From Isoetes taiwanensis (taxonomy: Eukaryota; Streptophyta; Lycopodiopsida; Isoetales; Isoetaceae): a stretch of 64,000 nucleotides of DNA. The stretch spans positions 30,229,305 through 30,293,304 of the forward strand of contig JAJEKV010000004.1 of the NCBI GenBank assembly GCA_021234155.1, given 5' to 3'. This document shows, one piece after another, positions 12,801 to 24,390 of this stretch. A program made the position numbers and the translations under genes. The number at the start of each line of letters is the position of its first letter. The first letter of the stretch is position 1. Below the pieces are notes generated by a model. The model was not told the origin of the DNA and did no database searches. It worked only from the letters and a program-made list of their open reading frames with translations.

Positions 12801-13178
12801 TCAAATGTAGGAAGTTAAGTTAAGATAGATAGTTTTGACTCCAAGGCAATTTATTTTTGCTAATATAGATATTTGAACAAATAGAAATGTACTTCTTGTT
12901 AGATCAAAATAAAGTGAGCACGTGGCATGTCAAACAAAGGTGCAAGTTAAAATACATATGGGAGTGCTTAGGGATGAATATATAGCATGGTTGTCAATGT
13001 TTCTTCGGCATTTGAGTCTAGTGGAAAGAAAATAATAAAAATATATTGTAGGGCAATGCTTAACCATCTCTTTCAATGGCAATGAATATATATATACAAG
13101 TTATTTAATACGTCCTACGGTGCAAGTTGCGGTTTTAGCATGTAATTAAAAAACTATAAAAAAATACTTTACTTATAG
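9873..13178. other. Kinase upstream region and AT-rich intergenic DNA
   Basis: No supported coding exon on either strand. Minus-strand open stretches at 10.0-10.76 kb could be leader or promoter of the kinase gene but carry no recognisable domain. Beyond 11.2 kb the sequence is AT-rich and featureless except for a short tandem duplication near 11.7 kb. Confidence 0.4.
11704..11785. repeat. Short tandem duplication (about 42 bp, two copies)
   Basis: AAATTGTTTCTTTACAAACT and the following 20 bases occur at 11704-11743 and again at 11746-11785 with one difference. Confidence 0.85.
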
Positions 13179-13187
13179 ATTGAGGTG
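13179..13187. repeat. 9-bp target-site duplication, left copy
   Basis: ATTGAGGTG directly precedes the left terminus of the 17.4-kb element and is repeated exactly at 30559-30567. Confidence 0.9.
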
Positions 13188-13858
13188 GGGTGAAAATATC
13201 CTTACCCTGGTTTTGGTGATTCCATCGCGGAATCACAAACCCCCCAGCGGGATCCGCGTGCGGAGGCCCGTTTCCGTGCACTCGACAAGACGGCAATAAA
13301 TTCAATCACCCGTCAGCGGAATCACAACGGTAGAATACTGCCGGATGGAATCACCACGTATTATACCTCGCGAAGGAATCACGACGACGGAATACCGTCG
13401 GACGGAATCACCACGGAATTATTCCACGCGATGGAATCACGGCGTTGTAATACCGCCGGATGGAATCACCACGTGAGGATTCCACCCGAAGGAATCACGC
13501 CCAGGGAATACCGTCGGGACGGAATCACCGCGGAATTATTCCCAGCGATGGTATCGCGGCGTCGTAATTCTGCGGCCGGATGGAATCACCGGGCATCCCC
13601 GACCGCGGAATCACCACCTCGCGAATTCCGGGACCGGAATCACCATATTCGATTCGGATTCGATGGAATCACCAACATCGCGAATCTGGGTCCGAGGAAT
13701 CGCAAAGTCGATTCCAATTCCACGGCGGAATCACTTCACCACGACCATTCCTCCGTGAGGAATCACCACAATACGATTCCTTCGGACGGAATCACCAAGC
13801 AAAATCTGATTCCGTCCGGTGGAATCACGTCGCCGTGAATCCACCGGATGGAATCACC
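13188..13858 (+). repeat. MULE left terminal inverted repeat
   Basis: About 670 bp pairing with 29907-30558. Relative to the right copy it lacks a segment of about 20 nt near the tip, after TTCCATCGCGG. It is composed largely of units of about 29 bp with the box GGAATCAC. Box starts include 13318, 13347, 13375, 13404, 13433, 13462, 13491, 13521, 13582, 13607, 13636, 13665, 13727, 13759, 13788, 13821 and 13850. Open frames crossing it are by-products of the repeat. Confidence 0.9.
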
Positions 13859-14659
13859 CAGGTGGAATTCTCCAAACGAATGCATGTTCGACACGTCGCA
13901 ACATCAAGACCGCATTCATGGACCAGATCGACTGGCCGTGGTGTCGTCGTGAGTCCAACTCGCCGGAATTTAAAAAACGTGCATCCCCCGCACCCTTTTT
14001 GTGTACCATGCGATGGAATCACCTCCTCTATTCATCCGAGGGATTCACCTGGCATTCCTCTGCTCTAGGACGGCATCGGGGAGCTCGGGATGGATTTGGA
14101 CGAGAGGATCGAGGAGGTTAGTGCCTGAAACAACTGATTTGCATGTCCTTGCAGCGGGGCAAGCTCTGATAGCATTTTTATTGACAGCTGCAATCAGGCA
14201 TTTGGCAAAGCAGACCACGGGCAGAAGGGCATTTTGATCACGGCCGTCGCCTACGGGTTATGTTAGAGCACCCGAGTCCCGAACCGTAAGGAGGAGGTAC
14301 TCAACCGGGTTTGGGTGTGCCACATTCCCACCTCACGGGTTGGGGATTTCATAGCGGGGAGCAAAAAGTGGGGAAGCACCATGCGGTTTCTACATAAGAA
14401 GCTCTCAAAGAAATAAAGAGCTATCCAAACCGGGCAAAGGTTCATATTTGACTTTGAAGAGGTGTGAATTTCCTTTCCCTAGCTTGTGATAATTTATTTG
14501 GATTTTTAAAGCTTGTCCGATTCATTCCCTCGTGCAACAAAGGTACCGGGTGTGTCTTTGGGCCGAAGACAATTCGAGAACACTCATGTTGTTGAGGATC
14601 GACGCCCCCTCGAGGCCAAAGAAGGAAGAGGATTGAGAGAGGGAGAGTGTTAGAAGGGG
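13859..14659. other. MULE subterminal region and transposase leader
   Basis: No supported gene. Two further GGAATCACC or GGATTCACC boxes occur near 14014 and 14040, beyond the inverted repeat. The rest is probably promoter and leader of the transposase gene. Confidence 0.4.
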
Positions 14660-16861
14660 TTGCCAATGTCATTTTACTTTGAAACGACTCTATCTTCTTC
14701 CCAATTGCACTCAAATTACCTATCACAAATGGGATCATGTGAACAAGCAAGGTGCAATCGCCATGGTAAAGCACAACCTATTGAGAAAGGGTTGAGGTAT
14801 AGGCTAGCAATGCGGGCTCTCGCGCTGAAAAAGAAAGAATGGATCAAACGGAAGCTAGTGCACTATATAACACCTAGAATGGTGATGAACATCCACCGGG
14901 AGAGGGTGAACTTGAAGAAAGAACTGGTTGGTTTGGAGGGTTGTGTAGGGACGACATGTTGAAGATGCATGATGTCTACAATATTGATAAATTGGTGGCT
15001 CGAAATGTATGGAAGTTGCATGAAGACCAAGCAACAAGCATCAACATGTGGGTCCAACAACACCAAGATTGTGTCTTCCACTACGAACAAGGTGACATCT
15101 TTCAACTTGGGGTCATGACTCCCATTCAAAGGGATGCCATGGTGAGATTCGGAAAGGATAGAGCTATATGCCTTGACTCCACCTACAAGACAAACGAGAA
15201 GAGGTTTGGTTGCTCTTTTTAGGTTTCTTGGAAATTAGGTTTGCTAAAGCGTGTTTCTATTTACATAGGTATTACCTCTTCACTCTCATTGGATTCGATG
15301 ACCACTTCAATGGGCGCCACGGGCTTGGATAATCACGAATACCCAAAAGAAAGAGACAATAGCTAGATGGTTGGAAGCTATGAAAGTGTGGATTGAACAT
15401 CACGGCGACACTTGGAAGCCCTCATGTTTTATCACCGATTCTTGTGGCCTGGAACACAGGCGATAAAGAAGGTAACATTGTTTGCTAGTTTTCCTCATTT
15501 TCATTCTAGCTTATTTGGTTCCATACTAACCCCTGTGTCAACTTTCCACCTCCACCATAGGTTTTCCCTACCGTACGTGTCAACCTTTGCATCTGGCACG
15601 TGAGGAGAGATTGGTTGAAGTGGTTGACAAAGAACGTGAAGAATAAAGATTTGAGGAACCAAATGTTCAAGGAGTTGGGCGAGATCATGTATGGAACAAA
15701 GTGTCCCCCAGGTAACAATGAGTATGGGGATGATTACATACAGGCTGTTAGAGAAGAGGCTTCGAGGAAGTTGGAAGCATTAAAGAGAAAGTACCCACAA
15801 TATCCAAAGTTGGCGGCCTACATGAGTCAAGAGTGGACTCGCAACATTTGTGATTGGGTCCTGGCCACAAGAATGTTTCCCCATTCCAATCAAGAAACCA
15901 ATGCTGCAATAGAGGCTTCAAGACAAGGCACTAAAAATTGCCTCGAGATTTCCAAGTCCCAGTTAAAGGGCAGAAGGATAGATTGGCTACTTCACATGCT
16001 TGTCCATGATGTGGAGACCCACATGGCATACTCTAGGTAATTACTGGAAGTGACTAAAATTTGCTTCATGTATGCACTAACCCTCCATATTGTATCATTT
16101 GCTTGCCTGACAGGGGGTTGAAGGAAGCTGGTTTTGTGATAAACACATCACAAGAGCAAATTATAGAGTCGGCTATTCGCGGGGCTAGGCAAATTCCCGA
16201 TGATGCAGTCACATTCGTGGACCTCGATGGAGGAGAGGCCTATGTCCAAACTCTCGATTTGAACCGCCAACCCTACTTTGTCAATGGGGCAAATAAGAAT
16301 TGGGCGAGTTGTGATTGCCCATGGGGCGCCAAGGGGAACATTTGCAAACACCAAGTGAAGGTTATCCAAATGATGGATAGGTACAGGGATCAAGATCTCC
16401 TTCAAGTTCTAGGGTCCCAACATGGAAATGCATCTGGTGGCATGGAGCTCTTGCGCCCATGTAGATCTGGTAACACCCATGCCAATATCCTTGAAGGGGC
16501 CGAGGTGGACATAACTAGTCTACAAGATGATATTAAACCAACCCCAAGAGTTGGCTTGACAGTGGAAGATGCTAGGGCATCTTTGGAGTCTTGTGTTGCT
16601 AGGGTTATGGAGCGGGCCTCAAAGGATCCCACCCTCCCTCATAGCCACCGGTGATGATGAGACAAACTTGACACAAGACTCGAAAGGATGAATGAGGAGG
16701 AGGCCAATGACACAACCATAACATCTCTGCCAGTTTTGAGGGAAGAGGAGGCCTATGGCACGAGTCTTGCTAGGGTGAAACCACTCTTGGAAATAGGGAA
16801 GAAGGAAGCAAAGAAAAGGAAAGTTAGTTGGAAGGAATATGAAATGGAAAACCTTGTCTAG
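14660..16861 (+). pseudogene. MULE (MURA-type) transposase with SWIM zinc finger, frameshifted
   Basis: Encodes the DDE transposase of the surrounding element. Recognisable parts, in order: an N-terminal basic region (14660-14940); MTPIQRDAMVRFGKDR then CLDSTYKTN with the first catalytic Asp (about 15160-15200); LFTLIGFDDHF; FITDSCGLE with the second Asp (about 15428); VFPTVRVNLCIWHVRRDW after an intron ending at about 15560; SNQETNAAIE with the likely catalytic Glu (about 15890); and the SWIM finger CDCPWGAKGNICKH (about 16312-16353). The frame changes near 14940, near 15320 (before AWIITNTQKKE) and near 15440 (after GLEH), and the tail after 16650 is also broken. Introns cannot explain the changes inside the DDE fold. 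As written it cannot give active transposase. Confidence 0.85.
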
Positions 16862-16984
16862 ATGTATTAATACTCTATGTATAACCCTGACTACTCCATG
16901 AAATAGTACTCGATGTATAAATACTCCATACACTTCAATCCCATGTGCCAAGTCACCATACACTCCAATCCCATGTGCCAAGTC

Positions 16985-17800
16985 ACCATACACATGGAGT
17001 ATTTATACATGGTGTATTTATACATCTAGTGCCAAGTCACCATACATGGATTACTTATACATGGAGTATTTATACATGGAGTATTTATATATCTAGTATT
17101 TATACATGGAGTATTTATACATGGTGTATTTATACATGGAGTATTTATACATCTAGTATTTAAACATGGAGTATTTATACATCTAGTATTTATACATGGA
17201 GTATTTATACATCTGGTATTTATACATGGAGTATTTATACATGTTGTATTTATACATGTAGTATTTATACATCTAGTATTTATACATGGAGTATTTATAC
17301 ATGGTGTATTTGTACATCTAGTATTTATACATGGAGTATTTATACATGGTGTATTTGTACATGGAGTATTTATACATCTAGTATTTAAACATGGAGTATT
17401 TATACATCTAGTATTTATACATGGAGTATTTATACATCTTGTATTTATACATGGAGTATTTATACATGGTGTATTTATACATGTAGTATTTATACATCTA
17501 GTATTTATACATGGAGTATTTATACATGGTGTATTTATACATCTAGTATTTATACATGGAGTATTTATACATGGTGTATTTGTACATGGAGTATTTATAC
17601 ATGGTGTATTTACACGTGGAGTATTTATACATGAAGTATTTATACATGGAGTATTTATACATGGTGTATTTACACGTGGAGTATTTATACATGGAGTATT
17701 TATACATGGTGTATTTATACATGGAGTATTTATACATGGTGTATTTATACATGGAGTATTTATACATGGTGTATTTATACATGGAGTATTTACACATGGA
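16985..17800. repeat. 15-bp minisatellite, over 50 copies
   Basis: The unit GTATTTATACATGGA recurs with variants ending ATCTA, ATGGT and ATGTA. Because the unit is a multiple of three and rich in non-stop codons, it makes long false frames on both strands (for example repeated INTPC on the minus strand). It lies immediately 3' of the MULE transposase gene. Confidence 0.95.
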
Positions 17801-18928
17801 ATCACCATACACGGCCTTGGCACAGATGTATGAGGAAAAAACAGTTTGTATGCATGGAGAGGTTGTATGTGGTTGCAATTTGAAGCTAAGCGAGCAGTTG
17901 AACATCAAGCAACTTAGATTTATATTATCAAAAGAAGCCCTTAGGCAAGGTAGCTACCGGGGAACTCAAAAGTCAAAGGGATTCGGACTTCCTCCACATT
18001 CATAGATACGTGTGTTAATGAAAAAAAAAAGGGGACGCTCCTCCTTCATGAATCATCGCCGACTATGCAATCAGAATCGGGCGGGCTCGTTTTGTCTGCA
18101 TGGAAGTTCAAGCGGTGAGTTAGTTCCAACGGTTTGTAAAGAACATCAAGCGAATAGCGACCGAAGTCGAGACCTTCTGCCGGTAGACTAGTTAACCTTC
18201 CCGAACTTGGGTCTCAGCAGTAACCGGGAACACAAAATCATCGTCATCGGCTTCGTCCTTGCACTCCTCCTTCGGCCGCTTAGAACCACGAGAATCTTTG
18301 CGGGGCACACTCCTTCACTGCGGAACCACCCGAGAATCTTTGCAGACCACACTCCTTCGCCGCTTTGAACCACGAAACTTTGCGGCCACACTTTGCGGAT
18401 GGCGCCTTGGCGCCGGTTGCGTGAATGTAGGTAAGCGATTCTTTGCCCATTCCCCATCAAGCGTCTCGTGCGGGGATGTGTGAAACGTTGGAGACCTTCA
18501 CGGGGAATCCTTATGCACTCACAACCGCCGTCCGAAGGTATGGCTGACGTAAATTGGCGGGACCTCTACCGATTGCCACGACTCGGGAGGCGCCTGCCGC
18601 AGACTCTCAAGCACGCAATCCTTGAGCGCCTCAAGAAAACCGAGGTCCACCACGAGGACGCCGTCGATTACGGCTACTGGGGGGCAGTCCGCCATGCCTG
18701 GAACTCAGCTACAAATCGTAAGAACATCCATCGTTTGGTTTTCTGGCGAACATGATTCTTACCGATTTATAGAGCCGGAGGTTCTTTGGACCTGATGATG
18801 ATATCTTTGGAAGCTAGCGGCGATGGGAAGGAAGCAAGCCGACGGGAAGATCGAAGCGCCTCCAACGGGCGGCATGCCAAGGAATTATGATTCAATACGA
18901 AGAGGATGGCGCTGGTCCGGGCGGCGAA
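17801..18928. other. MULE interior, no recognised gene
   Basis: Short open stretches occur at 17816-18005 and 18468-18755 on the plus strand. The latter contains NWRDLYRLPRLGRRLPQTLK and LKKTEVHHEDAVDYGYWGAV. I recognise no family. It may be remnants of captured sequence. Confidence 0.3.
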
Positions 18929-19192
18929 GTATGATTCCGTCGGTGGAATCACCCCCTATGGGCCTAGATTTCGCCCTAAATTGTAAAAGTCGATTGTAGC
19001 CCACGGCGTTTGATTTTCATTCCACATTGCGCACGTCGGTTAAGCGCCCGTCCAGTGGCGTCCTTTGACGTGACCAAGCAATTAACTGCGGCATGCAATG
19101 ATGGGCGGGCATTCCATTGGATGGAATCACCAGCTTGTGATTCCACCGGATAGAATCACCCGCCAAGAATCACCCACCGGATGGAATCACCT
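18929..19192. repeat. Internal cluster of GGAATCACC boxes
   Basis: At least five GGAATCACC or AGAATCACC boxes and one inverted GTGATTCCACC occur at about 18940-18950 and 19118-19190. They match the boxes that build the element's terminal repeats, but lie nearly 5 kb inside the left repeat. Confidence 0.75.
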
Positions 19193-19284
19193 ACCCACAC
19201 TCACGACCATTGCCGGACAAATAGTTCTCTATTTTTGAATGGGCGGCATATTGAATATTCACGTTCAAAAATTTCAAACAGATT

Positions 19285-19577
19285 CGCTAAATTACTTTCA
19301 AATTCAAATTCAAATGAGTTCAAAGTCCGAAACATTAGGAAGTCGAGATTAAACCCAAACAATCTTTGGTATTTTTCTTTGTTATATTCACAGTTTCTCA
19401 CATATATAATAAAAATTCAAGGCCCATGCGCGCTAAATTACTTTCAAATTCAAATTCAAATGAGTTCAAAGTCCTAAAAACATTAGGAAGTCGATTAAAC
19501 CCGGCAATCTTTGGTATTTTTCTTTATTATATTCACGGTTTCTCACATACATAATAAAAAATTCAAGGCCCATGCAC
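19285..19577. repeat. Tandem duplication of about 146 bp
   Basis: The segment beginning CGCTAAATTACTTTCAAATT at 19285 is repeated at 19431 with small indels. It is inside the MULE, just beyond the 3' end of the Ulp1-like gene. Confidence 0.85.
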
Positions 19578-19789
19578 CCTTAAACGGGTCATGGGGCCAC
19601 CGTTTTCACTCCAATCTCCCTCAGGCAAGTGGAAGGTGGTTCTTCTTTGCTGCACACAGTCTCCCAGTTTTTGTAACATCACTGCAAATGAGGACCTCGT
19701 CTGGTCGATCTCAGCACGCCCAAACCATTTGGAAGCATCGACAACCTGCAACTGGGAAAATTAGCACGAAGTTCGAATAGACTAGATAA

Positions 19790-22206
19790 AATTGGACACA
19801 TATAAATACCCACAGATTGCTCTTTGGTGTTGCAGATATCCTGCAAGAACCACTTGACGAAACAGATGGTGTAAATTCCGCAATCCTGGGTGTTTTCTGT
19901 TGAGGACCTTGGAGAGAGAGAGGCGGCGGGCATTGTGCAATCACGGGCGACTCAAAACTCCACCTCTTCATAACGTCGGAAACAAATCTGGGGCCAAAGG
20001 AATGAGAGAAACCCAAAAATTGACCTGAAAGGGGCATAATTTTAACTTACAATGTGGCGAAACAGTGCAAGCTCGAGTGCATGCCCGACATTGAATCCAA
20101 ATGGAGCAACACTGGACACGGAGTCTGGAGCCTGTGGCATGCATCAGCGTCTGAAACCAATATGAACAAGCTCCAGTGATTGCTGCAAACAATTGCAAAA
20201 CCGGAATTAAGGTTCAATTGCCCATGAATGGATTTAAAACGGATTCTTTACCTGCTCATGACTGGGAAGTAATAGAACCCGACATTCTGCATCCGCCAAT
20301 TCTGCCTGATGAACGGTTTCGGTGGGATTAATTTAGCAAAGCGAGATCATATGAACCGGATTGACCTTCCAAACTGTTTGAGAAAAAGCCCAAAGGCGCA
20401 GGATGCGAAAACATCTTTGTGATCTTACGTTTTGGGGAATGGAATGTATCAAGGCCCGCGAGACCACATAGTCGGCGAATCAAAGCCTTGTGATGCTTTC
20501 GGGTAGTGCTTATAAAGCCCGACTTACGGTAGATAGGCACCAACACATTCTTCATTGATTCGCAATCCACATCATCACGGGACGGGAGAGCTGTCATGAA
20601 ATCTTGGGCGAAGTTGCCATACACGAAATTTGCTGGCCGATGATTTCTTGCCCACTCGAATGGGTCAGGCCGCTTAGTGTCGGTGGGTATTTAAATGTAA
20701 AGTTACAGGTCCACCTCAGGAAAGAAGACCGATTGATAAGAGAACTCTTTGAATTAAAAAGCCGGGCTTCCGGCCTATGCATTATGGGGATCTCAATTAA
20801 AGTGCCCTCCTCTTCCGATGGAGCTCTGCGGGATCGGGGGAGTCCTGGCTGAATGAATTGCCTCACGCAAACCCTCAATGTAGCTGGAGGTTTCAAACAC
20901 TATATGGTTAGGGGGCAAGATACTCCTCTGTTTTTTTTTTTGCCCTCTTCTTCCTTGGAGTTTTCGGGGGAGCTCGAGGTGGGAGCTTGCACTTTTTGGG
21001 GGGGGGATGCAAGATCTCCTTGGGCTGTGCGAGTTCCTTGCTAAAATCATCATTCTCTACGAGCTTGCTCTACGGAATATGAAATCTCGGCCTTCATCTC
21101 TTCAAGCTGTCCAAACCAAACACGGTGGCGATTTTTTTTCTAATTGCTTCCCTCTTACGCTCCTCCAAAGTTTCCTCTACCGTCAGTCTTATCTCCACTG
21201 TTGATTGACCCAAAGCGGACCTCATAGCGGGGATTAAAGTCCGGTGCTCAATGCTGCTCCCTCGCCATAGCCTCACCCCTGCGCTTTGCCCTCACCAAAA
21301 TCCGCCTAAGATTATCTTTTGCCCGCGGATAATCTTCATCGGCGCTTCGCTCGGCTTCACCAATTCAAAGTTCCTCTTCCTTACGCTCATTTACGGAGCA
21401 AATGGTTTCCGACCTCTTGCCAATGGCGGCGACTTGTAATCATTCGTCATGGAATGCTTAGCGAGTCTGTGGATCTCGGATCCCATTTTTGGAGTATGCG
21501 CTACTACACCCAATAGAATAAACAATACCATAGGCCATCGCCCGATCCAATTTTCAGTTTTCGATTTCGGCATCCATGTATCCGGCGTTATCCTCGGGGA
21601 GGGTTCTCCCGGCATCCTCTCCAAAATCGCCGGGCTCGGTAATGAACTTTTTCCTTTCCATCCTTGCACTCATTCTTTTCTTTACTTACCGACGGCTCCC
21701 CCTTCCAAAGACCTGGGAATAATTCGGCCGCTCGACTAACAATTATTTGCCGCGGATCACAAGATCGCCATCTCACTGCGGCTCCAAGCGGCTCAAAACA
21801 CGGAGGAAATTTAGGAGGGGAGTCCACCTCCGAATCGACCAGCTCTTCCGACAACGGATTGTTGGCGGCAAATTGAAAGCGGAATTGGGTGAAAGTATGC
21901 TGGTGGGTAGCAAAAAAACGCGACCCAAACACCGGCCACCGACACCCTTCACACTACTTTTCCACCCTTCACCAATTGAAGTGTAACCTATGCTATGCCG
22001 TCACTTCACATAGGGCGTGCCGTTTCAATCATAACCTTCTTACGCCACACCGTAACTAATGGTTGTGACCCGAAAGGGTGAACTTTGAATTTGTAATTCG
22101 AACCGTGCTCCCCACCTTTTGCTACTCGCCCATATAGCCCGCGGAGAAGAAGCTCTAGAATTTCAGGATTCACTCCAAGCTTAGTATTCCAAAACTCAAG
22201 CGCCAA
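19790..22206 (-). pseudogene. Ulp1-like (C48) cysteine protease gene carried by the MULE
   Basis: Minus-strand exons carry the signature of SUMO-type C48 proteases. One exon at 20051-20182 (AG acceptor, GT donor) reads NHWSLFIL (catalytic His) followed by PVLLHLDSMSGMH (catalytic Asp). A downstream exon at about 19847-19894 has NTQDCGIYTICFVKWF with the catalytic Cys. Upstream, VDCESMKNVLVPIYR (about 20510-20570) fits the start of the fold. Further 5' are a Glu/Arg-rich helical stretch (TVEETLEERKREAIRKK, about 21110-21190) and an N-terminal frame to 22206. The frame breaks just before NTQDCG (LQGPQQ is in another frame), and other exons do not connect cleanly. Ulp1-like genes are known passengers of plant MULEs; their role in the element is unclear. 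Confidence 0.7.
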
Positions 22207-22385
22207 AAACTATGGTGAAGAAGGTTGTTAATCCACGGGCCGGCTCGGCCGACAATTCCAATGGATGCCATCTGTGGGGGTAAGCAAAATGCAAATCCAA
22301 TTTTGATGGCTTATAATGCCCATTAATTTGTTTTCTTGATTTCTTTCAGCCGGAAGGAGCGTGCCCCTAAGACCCGACTGGCTGA

Positions 22386-24200
22386 TTGCGAACCGAGGAG
22401 GACTTCCATGCCTACGCGGGTCTATCAAGCGAGGGTGTGCATCCCTCTCAATTTCGAGCGGATGTGATATCTGCGTGTGAGAATATAATGAGGTTTGGGA
22501 TACCAATGGTGTCATTCGAACAAGACATCCATCGACAAAATAAGGCGGCCGACGAAGAAGCTCTAATTGAGCTTGTTGAGCAAGATATACCGGGAAGGAT
22601 TGAAGAAGAGAAGTAAGGAAAGCGGTTTCCTTTTTATTTGCATTCAACAAGCGCAAGAGGGCCAAGCGGGATCGAGAAAATTTCAAAGGTCAATTGGGCG
22701 TGATGGCGGCAAAAAGCGAGCCTATTCGAGCAAGGTCAAGAGTGAACCCAGCACCAGTGGCCTGTGAACCGGAGAGCCCGGCAAATCACGGCGGAACAAC
22801 AGCACATCGAAAGCATTGCGAGAAAAGCCGACCTCGGCAGAATCGGCCAGAAATTAGAAGGGAGGTTGTCATTGGGAGTACTTCAATGTGTCCAAGAAGC
22901 ATTCTCGGCTTATGGGGGAAAATATTTCCCGTCTGGAAAGCATGATCCAAGATATGGGAAGCCCTAAAATTGCAGCAGAATGACCTAGTGTCAAAGAAGG
23001 AACAGGCTGCACAATCTGAGGCAAAGGGAAGCTTCTTCTCGGCTGCAGAGGGGAAGTTGAAGACCATAAAGGATAATATTGCACGTCTTCAAACCGCCGG
23101 ATCCTAATGTAGGTGTCTCTGCCGAGATTCATACTTTGGAGAGAGGAGAAAGATATGGCGAGAATATATGTTGAAGTCCCTACTTGAAATGGGGGTGGGC
23201 CAATAGATCAAACTGTGTAGAAAAAGGTGGCTGCACTAAGCTGCCGAGATTGCCAACAACGAAGTCCCTCCTTGCAAAAAGCCCAAATGACACTTAAAGA
23301 ATGTCACCGGTGAGGGAGATGACCAAGAGAAATGATCACTGGTCGACATCACTCCAATACCATTAGATTGCCAATTGGAGATGAGGAGAGATGCTCCACC
23401 GGGTGGTCTTGCATTCCGGGATGATTACACCCTCGACTGCGGATGAAATGTGGACATCATTATCCGTTAGCTGCACCGGTTTGCTCATGGAAAAAGGATG
23501 TTGCCTCGAGTGTGCCTGAGAGACCATTCCTACCGGCTTAGTGCGAGGAAATAGGTAAGCTTTAATCTGATGCGAGGAAGTGTTGCATCTTTGGAACAGC
23601 TCACAAAACCGAGAAGAAGATAATTGATGTTGATGAGCATGTAGACACAACTCACGGTAGCGGCGGGGAAAACAAACAAATCACACCAAAAAGTAAAAGG
23701 ACCCCGGGATCAGCCAAGCACAAGTCCACAAGGGTTCACACTCCACGAGCCCAAGACATGGAAAAAAGGTACATGCTGTTTCGGGCTCGATTTTGAATTG
23801 GCGACATCGGAAGGTCTTTTTGTAGACATTGGACAACAAACTACCAAACTCTTGACTGCGACACTTGGCAAAGCCACGGTCTTTGGAGACACCAAAAGCA
23901 TCTTTGAATCAAGGGAGATTCAAGTAGTAGTGATGGTGCCAACAATTATAGTATAGTTCCAAATTGCATTTGCCTCTACAAAGGCCTCCTCTAACCTTTA
24001 TTCTTTGCTGCGGGGAAGGAAAGCGATGGCGAAGATGTCGGCAATCGATTCGAGACGGTCGTTAAGCGAGGTGAACAAAGTTGACACGGTCAAGGGCCAG
24101 GAAGGTTGTGGAAGAAGAAAGTGAGGGTGAGTCAGAAAATGACCTTGATGAGGACGTCCCCATAGAAGTAGCATTTGGAAAGAAAAAACATGGCTAATGT
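22386..24200 (+). pseudogene. Unrecognised MULE-carried gene, broken
   Basis: A plus-strand frame at 22386-22616 reads FHAYAGLSSEGVHPSQFRAD and ENIMRFGIPMVSFEQDIHRQ, then continues in pieces: ITAEQQHIESIARKADLGRI and VQEAFSAYGGKYFPSGKH (22780-22960), and later LATSEGLFVDIGQQTTKLL (about 23800). The composition suggests a helical, partly coiled-coil protein. No family is recognised. Several frame changes are needed to connect the pieces, and I could not define introns that would do so. Confidence 0.35.
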
Positions 24201-24390
24201 AAGTTTGCCTTATGTATTTCAGGCAAGCAAACCTTGATTTTGCAAGACAACCCTAAACCATCAGCCAAAAGGTTTTTGTTCAAACAATTAATATATTTGA
24301 TCCCTGTTTTATTCCACCTTTAATGTGCAAATTTTGGTTTGGATTATTCAACTTAGGATTCTGTAAAAACTTGTCTGCAGAAAAAGAAGG

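Noticed and set aside
13431-14068. Frames rich in NHH and ESP repeats within the MULE left end, and the matching one at 29839-30387
   Set aside because: They come from the GGAATCAC-box terminal repeats, have no domain, and appear in several frames at once.
16985-17800. CRISPR-like array
   Set aside because: The repeats are contiguous 15-bp units without unique spacers, and the genome is eukaryotic.
17026-17823. Long minus-strand frame encoding repeated INTPC
   Set aside because: It is produced by the 15-bp minisatellite, whose unit length is a multiple of three; other frames across the same array are also open.
21000-21990. Plus-strand frames opposite the Ulp1-like gene
   Set aside because: The minus-strand reading has the helical Glu/Arg-rich pattern and lies in line with the Ulp1 exons; plus-strand frames are shadows.
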